From NCBI GenBank assembly GCA_903916735.1, contig CAIWXX010000076.1, forward strand, positions 28,937 through 92,936: 64,000 nucleotides of DNA. Reading direction: 5' to 3'. This stretch comes from an uncultured Acidobacteriota bacterium (lineage in GTDB: Bacteria; Acidobacteriota; CAIWXX01). This document shows positions 33,282-43,900 of this stretch, piece after piece. How positions within the stretch are numbered: the stretch's first letter is position 1; each line of letters begins with the position of its first letter. Both the position numbers and the translations under genes were made by a program. The notes under the pieces are model-generated. The model worked only from the letters and a program-made list of their open reading frames with translations. It ran no database searches and was not told where the DNA came from.

Positions 33282-34999
33282 GAATCTACCACTAGAATAT
33301 ACCTCAAGCGTTGAGGCCGACGCAATACCCCCTTTTCATTTCCTCCGATCCGCGCGCAATCGTCTTATCTCTCAAATTCGCACCAATAAATCCGTTCCAG
33401 TGCCCGCTTCCATTCCCGTATCGATTTGGTACACCCTAACCTGGCGCGGAGCCAGAACCAAAGACGGATGCCGCATCACAGAGCGACTCCAGACCTCTCA
33501 GGAAGTCAGGAAGGGAGGAATGCAGGAACGGAAGGCGGGTGTGCCGGCAATGGATTTATATTTCAAAAAGCAGTGGGTTCATAAGCCATTCCTTTCTTCC
33601 TGCGAGGAATTCACGATTCTGCCTGATCACAACTTTTGCCATTTTGTGCACAGATTTCACCGATCAGATACTATGTTGGTTTTTGGAAACGGGAGCCGGC
33701 TCGGGCACGAGCAGAAATATGGATGAGATCAAATTGCCTTTCGTTCCCAATTTGCGAGTTTGAGCAATACAGGCATTACCGCTGATGGCCGGTGCCTCCG
33801 CTCGGTGATTCATATCCTCGGATCTGGGTTTTTTCTCTGCCCGTCGCTCAGCATCTCGTCATACTGAAATCCCCATCGGGAACCCCGCGTACATTCCCGC
33901 GCCGGCTCGGGATCCGATTTGGTGGCATCACCCGGCGAAAAATAAATCCGGTTTTTGTCCTTCCACGAAACAAGAATTTGCCTTCTCGCGAAACCTTTTT
34001 GACGGAAGGAAGTATCGATATCGAAAAATGGCGAGGGATTTGGCGTTCGAGATGGTTGAATGCGGGGTGGAGGTCTCTGCACGCCGCAGGATTAGCCGGG
34101 CGACGCTTATTCTGAGGGTTGCTTATTGCTTTTTCAGCGAGAAAGCCCATCAGTGGCCCAGGGGCAAAGTCAGATGAATCGATCGGGGTATGAGAATAAA
34201 GTTCGTGGCACGGTGAGCTTCGCGGCTGGAAATCAGTTTTCTCCAGAGAGCGGGCGGGCCTTTTCAATGTTGCATCTATTTCTAGTTGGCTTATCAGAAA
34301 TACAAAAACAAACCCCACCCCTAATTATTCTTATCGGCAAAATGTCAAATTTCATTAGTCTATCCACCAATAACTCATTTTTTTCCTAAAACAAATTTTC
34401 ATGACCCTGGTTCAGATGAACAAACGTGATGAATGTCACAATTTTAGGGACGAAACGCCAATATGCTGGGACAAATGGAAACGAATTCTCGAAGTTGAAA
34501 TACTTGCTTTTGTAAGCCTATGCCGCCAGAAAAAAATGGATGGCGGGAGATCAAAGATTGTTCTGAAAAATAAGGAATTTTTATCCAACAAATGATTTTC
34601 ATAGCTTAGGATTTTTCATTATTACTCATCTGAATTTACGGATTATTTAATTGAGGTTCTAATGACGCTAATCATTCACGACCATAAAGCCTATCAGTGG
34701 GACAGGCAGGAGTGGCTCCTTTCTGGACTGATTGGGACTAAATAGTGGGCGCTCTTTCTATGGGGATTTTTGCGTACTTGTTTCTTGTCTTCATACGACG
34801 CGAGATGCGTATTTTCGAGGTTCGGATCCCATGTTTTGGTCATCGCGCATTTTCCGCGTCAATTTCTATTGCGGGGAATTTTGAAACCAAGTGAGTGAGT
34901 CAAGACTGGCCAATCGAGAGACGAATTGCGCTGGGTGGGAGAGCCATTTTCGCAGTCGCCCGCTTTTGACAGAACTTGAATACAACGGAGTGTAGATTA
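33282..34999. other. long gene-poor region upstream of the NRPS/PKS locus
   Basis: About 1.7 kb holds no ORF with family-like sequence; the short ORFs on both strands look accidental. Composition changes along it, GC-rich with GAGCCGGCTC-type palindromic fragments near 33690, then AT-rich from about 34300 to 34850. Two 21-bp direct-repeat copies are listed separately. The promoter of the biosynthetic operon should be in the last 350 bp. GGAG (34987-34990) is the ribosome site for the ATG at 35000. I could not identify a convincing -35/-10 or sigma-54 promoter or a riboswitch. Confidence 0.5.
34142..34706. repeat. two direct-repeat copies upstream of the biosynthetic operon
   Basis: The segment at 34142-34162 (AAAGCCCATCAGTGGCCCAG plus G) and the one at 34686-34706 (AAAGCCTATCAGTGGGACAG plus G) match at 18 of 21 positions, 544 bp apart. 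Both are upstream of the NRPS start in otherwise unrelated sequence. They may be regulator sites or leftovers of an insertion. Confidence 0.4.
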
Positions 35000-37900
35000 A
35001 TGATGAAAAATGTCATCTCTCCAGGCGTTGATTGCAGCACACTCGTCGACCTGCTTCGTTCAAGGGCTCTCAATCAGCCCGGCCAATGTGCATATATTTT
35101 CCAAATGGATGATGAGGCCGAAGTCAGCATGACCTATGCCGAACTCGATCGATCCGCCAGGGCCATCGCCTCGCAACTGCAGAATGAAGGGGTCGCTGGA
35201 GGGCGCGCTCTTCTCCTCTACCCACCAGGCCTCAACTACATTGCGGCATTCTTTGGCTGTCTGTATGCCGGTGTTGCAGCGGTTCCGGTTTATCCACCGC
35301 GACCAAACCGCCGCCTGTTGCGATTCCTCTCGATCCTCGATGATGCACAGGCTGGAATTGCCCTGACAACCTCGCCAATTCTTTCCACGATGGGAAGTCT
35401 CGTTGGTCAGAACGAGAGGACCCGGTGGCTGGCGACGGATGAAATTTCCTTGCAGCACGCCGATACCTGGCATGAACCGGATATCGGTGGCGAAACGCTT
35501 GCATTTATCCAATATACATCTGGGTCAACTTCCATTCCCAAGGGGGTCATGCTCACTCAGAGCAATCTTCTCAACAATCTCAATCTCATTCGTGAAGCGT
35601 TCGGAATCACTTCAGAAAGCCGAGCTGTCATTTGGTTGCCGCCATACCATGACATGGGCCTCATCGGTGGGATTCTTCAACCGTTATTCGGCGGCTTCCC
35701 TGCGTACCTCATGTCGCCTGTTACATTTCTTCAGAATCCCTATCGGTGGCTGCAGGCTGTCACTCGTTTCAAGGCGACGACGAGCGGCGGGCCGAATTTC
35801 GCCTACGACCTTTGTGTTCGGAAGATAACTCCGGAACAGCGGGCAACGCTCGACTTGAGCTCCTGGGATGTTGCTTTCAATGGCGCCGAACCGATCCGTC
35901 CTGAAACACTGGATCTTTTTGGCAGAACTTTTGAGTCGTGCGGTTTCCGGCAGGCTGCTTTTTATCCGTGCTATGGCCTGGCCGAGGGCACGCTGTTTGT
36001 TTCCGGTGGGAAGACAACGGCTCCGCCGATCATCAAGGAATTTCGGGCGGATGAGCTTGAAAAAAATCGAGCCATTGAAAAGCCATTGAGCGGAGAAAAG
36101 TCCCGGATGCTTGTGGGCTGCGGCTGCACTTTTGGACAACAAAAGATCCTCCTGGTTCATCCAGAGACATTGACCGAGGTGAAGCTGGGAGAGATCGGAG
36201 AGGTTTGGGTGAGTGGATCGAGCATTGCTCGGGGCTATTGGAATCGGCAGGAGGAAACTGCGCGGACGTTCGGAGCCTTCCTCTCGGACGGCGGAGAAGG
36301 GCCATTCTTGCGAACCGGCGATCTCGGGTTCCTCCACCATAGCGAACTTTTCATCACGGGTCGCATCAAGGACCTCATCATCATTCGAGGGCGCAATCAC
36401 TATCCACAGGACATCGAGCTGACGGTTGAAAAATGCCATCCGGCCATCCGGCCCGGCTGTGGCGCCGCCTTCTCGGTGGATATCCATGGTGAAGAACGGC
36501 TGATCATCGTTCAGGAATTGCAGCGGGAGTTTCGGAATCATGATGTGAGCGAAGTGTCGAACGCGATCAGGCAGGCAGTTGCCGAGGATCATGAAGTTCA
36601 GGTTCATGCCCTGGTTCTCCTCAAGCCCGGGAGCATCCCCAAAACATCCAGCGGCAAGATTCAACGCCATGCCTGCCGCGCCGGATTCCTGAAAGGGGGA
36701 ATGGAGACTGTTGGTCAATGGCGGGAATCCGATGCTCCGGATACCAACATGAATTTTCAGCTTTCGATTGATACACCGCTGCAATTCGAGAAATGGCTCC
36801 TGGACGAGCTGGCGGCAAGATTCCGAGTTCCAGCCGCCTCACTTGACCCAACTCAGTCCTTGAGTCGCTACGCGCTTGACTCGTTGAATGCCATCGAACT
36901 GGCTCATGCCATCGAAGAACGCACAGGCGTCCTGGTCCCGATGGAAAGAGTTTTCGAAGGGCCGACAATCGCCGCATTGGCGAGTGAGGTCTTCGCCCGA
37001 CGATCTGAAGGTGCATCCAGGCGGGCGGCGGAGCTTTCCCCGCTAAAAGGAAATTCGGCCAAACATCCGCTTTCATCGGGTCAAAGAGCGCTTTGGTTCC
37101 TGTATCAATTGGAACCGGGCAGTGCCGCATACAATGTTCCAGCCGCGGTCAGCGTCCATGGCGACCTGGATATTCCTGCGCTACGTCGGGCGTTCCAGAT
37201 GCTTGTCAATCGACACATGTCACTTCGGACAACTTTCTCGACGATTGATGGAGAACCGCTTCAGCAGATCCATGAACAGATGGATGTGTGCTTCGAGGAA
37301 GTGGATGCGTCGAGCTGGGACGATGCGATCGTGAAATCGTACATCGCCGCGGAAGCTCATCGGCCATTCAACCTGGAAACCGGACCTCTCATGCGGACCC
37401 ATCTCCTGTGCCGTTCTGAGCAAGAACATATTCTCCTGCTCAATATGCATCACATCATCACCGATTTCTGGTCGCAGGCCGTGCTCATGAAGGATCTGGA
37501 TTTTCTCTACACAGCCGAGAGGAAAGGAGTCCCTTCGGATCTGCCGCCCCTTGAGCTTCATTACCATGACTATTCTCGTTGGCAGGACGAAATGCTCGCT
37601 GGGCCGGGGGGCGCACGACTCCGAGCCTATTGGCAGCAACAACTCGGCGACAAGCTGCCGATTCTGAACCTCCGGACCGATCGACATCGCCCGCTTGTTC
37701 AGACATATTGCGGTCATTCCCAGCCAATCGCCGTTGATAGCGAGATCGTTCATAGGCTGAAGGACTTAAGCCGTCTCCACGATTCCTCCATTTTCATGAC
37801 GCTTCTTGCGGCCTTCCAGATACTGCTTTCACGGTATACAGGCCAGAAGGATATCGTGATTGGCACGCCGACCATGGGGCGAAGTCGCTCCAAGCTTGCC

Positions 37901-40900
37901 AATATGGTCGGCTATTTTGTTAACCCGCTGTCTCTGCGCACGCAACTCTCAGGTAATCCGACATTCAATGAGTATATCCGTCGTGTCAGAGAAACCGTCC
38001 TTGGTGCATTCGAGCACCAGGACTATCCGTTTGCGACTCTGGTTGAAAAAATCCAGCCGGATCGGGATCCAAGCAGGACGCCGATCTTCCAGGTCATGAT
38101 GGCTCTTCAGACAGCCCCGTCCTTTCGTGGACAGAGCCTCACGCCATTTGCCCTGGGACAGATCGGCGCGAGGATTCAATGGGGAGGGTTGACGCTGGAG
38201 TCCATCACATTCGATCAGCGGATCGCTCAGTTTGATCTCACATTGAACCTGGGAGAAGTCGATGACGGTTTGCAGGGTTCACTCAATTACAACAGTGATC
38301 TGTTCGACGACGCGACAATTTCGAGGATGGCTGGGCATTTCCAGACGCTTTTGAAAAGCATTGCAACTCATCCCGACCATCGGCTTTCAACTTTGCAGCT
38401 GCTGTCGGAAGCTGAAGAGCGCCGGCAAATCCTGGAGTGGAATGCCACACGGGAAGAATATCCGACGAATGCCCGTATCCACGATCTGATTGATGCGCAG
38501 GCTCAGAGAACTCCGGATGCTATCGCGGCTGTCTACCAAGATCAGACGATGACGTACCAGGAATTGCGCTATCGATCGAATGGATTGGCCGCGCAGTTGA
38601 AGTCGTTGGGAGTCGGCCCTGAAACTCTCGTTGGGATTTGCATGGAGAGTTCTTTGGAAATGATGGCAGGCATCGTCGGAATCCTGAAATCCGGCGGCGC
38701 TTATTTGCCGCTGGATCCGGCATATCCAAAAGAACGCCTGGCCTTCATGATGGCGGATGCCGATGTTCATGTTGTTCTGACTCAGGAAAAATTCAAGCCG
38801 TTGCTGACGGGTGCTGCGGCGTTACTCTGTCTTGATAATGTTAGCGAAGGGCTTACTGATGCTCCGATCAATGATGCAACCTCCGAGAACCTTGCCTGCC
38901 TGCTCTACACGTCAGGTTCAACGGGACAGCCGAAGGGCGTTCTGGTCACTCATCGAAGCATCGTTAATTTGATGACTTCTTTCGTTCGCAGTTATCGAGC
39001 GGGTGAGGCCGATCGGATTCTTCCTCTGACATCTCTTTCGTCAGCCAGCTTCGTTGGTGAAATTTTCCCGCTTCTCTGCGTTGGCGGAGCTGTCGTCCTT
39101 CCAGATAAGGATCAGACGCTCGACTTCTTGAAGCTTGTCCGGCTGATTTCGCAACACAACGTGACAATCATCAGCACGGTGCCGGCGATGATCCACACAC
39201 TCAACGCCATGAAAGAAGAGCTGCCGAAGCTCAGGCTTCTTCTCAGTGGTGGGGAAGCCCTCTCGGCCTCCAATATCGATAAGCTCTTTGAGTCCGCCAC
39301 ACTGGTTAATGGATACGGCCTCACCGAGACAACGATCTGTTCCACCTACCGATTCCTCGATAAGTCCGATCTTGCTACGGCCGGCGCCGTCTCGATCGGC
39401 AAGCCCGTTATGAACAATCAGGTCTACATCCTGGATGAGTACCTCAATTGTTGCCCGATTGGGTCTCCCGGGGAACTCTACATTGGGGGCGATGGGCTGG
39501 CGCGTGGGTATCTCAACAAGCCTGACTTGACGGCAGAAAAATTCATCCCTCATCCATTTGCGCAGGGCGAGCGAATGTACACGACCGGCGACCTCGCCGT
39601 CTGGCTGCCTGATGGCAACATTGAATTTCTCGGCAGGCAGGACCATCAGGTGAAAATTCGCGGCTTCAGAATCGACCTGCAGGAGATCGAGGTTGTCCTC
39701 GATAAGCATCCGGCGGTGCAGGAATCAATTGTCGTGACGAGGGAAGACATCCCCGGCGAGAAGCACCTTGCGGCGTATGTCGTGCCGCGGAGCGATACAG
39801 GACGCACTTCACAAGGGAAGAAGATGACTCTCAATGCCGGCGATCTGCTGGATTATCTCCGAGAAAAACTGCCTGATTACATGGTGCCGTCTGCATTCAT
39901 CTTCCTCGAAGAGATTCCGCGTCTCGATGGCGGAAAGGCCGACATCGGAAAGCTGCCGGTCCCAGAGGGGCAGCGGCCCGATCTGAAGACGGAGTTTGTC
40001 GCCCCGCGGAGCGAATTCGAGGAAGTGATCACGCGGATCTGGCAGGAGGCATTGCGAGTCGAAAAGGTCGGCGTCCACGATAATTTCTTCGACTTGGGTG
40101 GGCACTCGCTGCTCCTCGCGAAAGTCCATAGCAAAATCCGCGACGCACTCAAGAAGGATCTCTCTCTGATCGACCTTTTCAAATATCCGACCATCAGCTC
40201 ATTGGCGAGGCATTTGAGCCCATTGGATGGAGATCAGCCGTCCCATCTGCAGAAGAGCCTCCAGCAGGCCGAGCAACGGCGGCACGCGAAGAATGTGGTG
40301 GGGAGAGAAATTGCCATCGTCGGGATGACCGGACGATTCCCGGGCGCGAAGAGCATTGAAGCCCTCTGGCTGAATCTGAAAAACGGTGTTGAATCCATCA
40401 CTTTTTTTTCGGATAAGGAACTCGATGGACTGGGTGTCAGCCGGGACTTGTTGGACAATCCCGATTACATCAAGGCCAAGGGGATTATCGGGGATATCGA
40501 TCTTTTTGATGCTCAGTTCTTTGGATTGAACCCGCGTGAAGTGGAGCTGATGGATCCGCAGCATCGCCAGTTGCTTGAATGCTGCTGGGAGGCGCTCGAA
40601 CGTGCAGGGTATAGTCCGGAAACATACAAAGGCCGAGTCGGTGTCTATGCCGGCGAGAGCATGAACACTTACCTGATCACAAATCTCCTGTCTCACATGA
40701 AGTTGGTTGCATCGCTGGACACCTTGCAGGCATCACTTGGAAATGACAAAGATCCCCTGACATCGCGCATTTCCTACAAACTCAATCTGAAGGGCCCGTG
40801 CATCACCATCCAATCTGCATCTTCCACTTCGTTGGTAGCGGTTCATGTCGCCTGTCAGAGTCTCCTGAATCAGGAATGCGATATGGCGCTCGCCGGCGGC

Positions 40901-43900
40901 GTTTCAATCCATCTCCCGGAAAAATCCGGGTACATGTTTCATGAAGGCGCGATCACTTCCCGACATGGCCACTGCAGAGCATTTGATGCTCAAGCCGACG
41001 GATTTGTCCCTGGGAACGGTGTTGGCGTGGTCGTTCTGAAACGACTTTCAGATGCGCTGGCGGATGGGGACAACATTTACGCCGTGATCAAGGGATCAGT
41101 CTGCAATAACGACGGATCGGAGAAGGTAAGCTTCATGGCGCCGAGTGTGGAAGGGCAGGTCGAGCTTTATACCATGGCCCATGCGATCGCAGATGTCGCA
41201 CCGGAGACGATCGGCTACATCGAATGCCATGGCACAGGCACGGCACTCGGCGATCCGATCGAGATCGAATCCCTGACGCAGGCCTTCCGTGCAGGCACGG
41301 ATAAAAAAAGGGCATGCGCGATTGGATCCCTGAAGACGAATATCGGGCACCTCGATACAGCCGCAGGAGTTTGCGGTCTCATCAAGGCCGTCCTCTCCCT
41401 TCACCACAAAATGATCCCGGCCTCCCTGCATTTCACATCGCCGAATCCACAAATCGACTTCGAAAACAGTCCTTTCTTTGTGAATACCGTCAACCGGGAG
41501 TGGGAAACGAATGGGACACCACGACGTGCCGGTGTGACGTCTCTCGGGATGGGCGGGACGAACGCCCATGTCATCCTTGAAGAAGCACCGGCGATGCCGT
41601 CATCGGGAGAGTCACGGCCCTGGCAGTTGCTTCTCCTGTCGGCAAAAAGCGACTCCGCTTTGGAGACCCAGACAACTCAACTGGCAAGCTTCTTACAACA
41701 GCATGTCGATGTTCGCCTTGCTGATGTTGCCTACACACTCCAGTGTGGTCGGAAGAGATTCAATCACCGCCGGATGCTCCTCTGTGAGAATAATGAAGAA
41801 ACCACGGCCGCTCTTGAAACACTGGATCCAAGCCGCGTTTTCACTGCGAATGAAAATTCTGGCGATCGCTCGGTCGTGTTCATGTTCACCGGCCAGGGTG
41901 CTCAGCATGTGAATATGGGGAAAGGGCTCTATGAAACGGAGTCGGTTTTCCGAGCAGAAGTCGATCGCTGCTCCGAAATACTCGAATCCAATCTTGGTTT
42001 CGACATCCGAACGATTCTCTATCCTGCTCATGAATCAATTGAACCGATGACGGAGCGCCTGCGGCAGACAGATGTGGCTCAACCCGCTCTGTTCGTGATC
42101 GAGTATGCGCTGGCGGCATTGTGGATGAAGTGGGGGATACGGCCGCAGGCGATGATCGGCCACAGCCTGGGTGAGTACGTTGCAGCCTGTCTTGCCGGAG
42201 TTCTGACACTGGAAGACGCGCTGGCTCTCGTGGCTGCTCGAGGGCGTCTCATGCAGCAGATGCCTCCAGGTTCGATGTTGGCGGTGCCGCTGCCCGAAAC
42301 CGATGTGCTGCCGCTGTTGGGATCAGATCTTTCTCTCGCCGGGGCTAACCATCCGTCGCTCTGCGTGGTCTCGGGGCCTGAGAATGCGATCACGAGGCTG
42401 GAAGAGAAAGTTGCGGCAAAGGGCCTTTCATGCCGCCGCCTCCACACATCCCATGCTTTTCATTCCCAGATGATGGATCCGATCCTGGCCTCCTTTACCG
42501 ATCATGTGTCGAAAGTCACCCTGAACGCTCCGAAACTTCCCTTTATTTCCAACGTGACGGGCACATGGATTCGAGCCGAGCAGGCGACGGATCCGGCCTA
42601 TTGGACTCGCCAATTGCGCCATGCCGTTCGTTTCGCAGATGGGCTCAGTGAGCTGCTCAAGGCGCCACGTCGGATCCTTCTCGAAGTTGGGCCCGGCAAT
42701 AATCTGAGCACGCTGGCAAAGCAGCATCCATCACGGACGTCCAGTCAGGTTGTGATCTCTTCCCTTCGGCATCAAAAAGAACGGCAGTCCGATGAAGCCT
42801 ATCTGCTGATGAATCTCGGGAAGCTATGGCTGGCCGGCGCAGATATCGATTGGATGGCATTTTATGAGCGAGAACAGCGGCACCGTGTTCTCCTGCCGAC
42901 GTATCCATTCGAACGAAGACGGTACTGGGTCGAGCCGGTGAAAGGGGATGCGCATCGTCAAAAGTCCATCGGCGGCAAATTGAAAATCGATGAGTGGTTT
43001 CACACGCCTCTCTGGAAGCAATCGCGATTTGCAAAAACGCTGGAAACCAGGCACATAGGCTCAAATCCGCCGACCTGGCTCATCTTTTCCGATGCCTTGG
43101 GGCTGGGATCGGGTCTTGCAACACGATTGAAAGCCGAGGGCCATGATGTCGTCACCGTGAGTGCCGGCAAGCAATTCCGCGAAATAGCACGGGATCAGTT
43201 CGAGATCAATCCGAGCGAGAGCCGGGACTACGAGTCGCTTCTGCGAGCCATGAAGCGCGATGCAGGAATGGTTGTTCATCTTTGGAGTGTGACGGACAGC
43301 CGTGAAGGAAATGGATTTGATCGGGAGTGCCTGGCATACGGCTTCTACAGCCTGCTCTCTCTCGTACAGGCTGTCGGCAAACACAGCACAGCGACATCTC
43401 TCAGGATATGGGCTGTCACCGATCAGATGCAGGAGGTGACCGGGGAAGAGGCACTGCGTCCTGAAAAGGCAACAGTACTCGGAGCATGCCGTGTCATACC
43501 ACGAGAATACCCAAACATCTCCTGCCACAGTCTTGATGTCGTGGTGACCCTGTCAACGATGGGATCACTGATCGATCAGATGATTCAGGAGCTGTTACAT
43601 CCATCAACCGATCCTGTGATTGCACTGCGCGGGAGAACGCGCTGGGTGCAGGGTTATGAACAGATCGCACTTGATTCCGGTGATGGGGCGATATCGCGGC
43701 TTCGGGAAGGCGGCGTCTATCTCATCACCGGCGGTCTCGGAGGCATCGGGCTGGAAATCGCTGCTTATCTGGCGCGAACGGTGAAAGCACGATTGGCGCT
43801 GATTGGCCGGTCGCCATTCCCAGAGAGAGATCTTTGGGAGAAGAGACGTGCCGATCATGGCGAACAAGATGCTGTGGGGCAACAGATCCGGCGGCTTCTG

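Noticed and set aside
34190..34230. Sigma-54 promoter at TGGCACGGTGAGCTTCGC
   Set aside because: The -24-like part fits but the GC of the -12 element is at the wrong spacing.
33792..34318. Overlapping ORFs of 90-156 codons upstream of the biosynthetic locus
   Set aside because: Arginine/proline-rich translations in several frames without start signals or homology; composition artefact.
35684..36784. 366-codon minus-strand ORF inside the FAAL region
   Set aside because: Antisense shadow of a strongly supported megasynthase gene.
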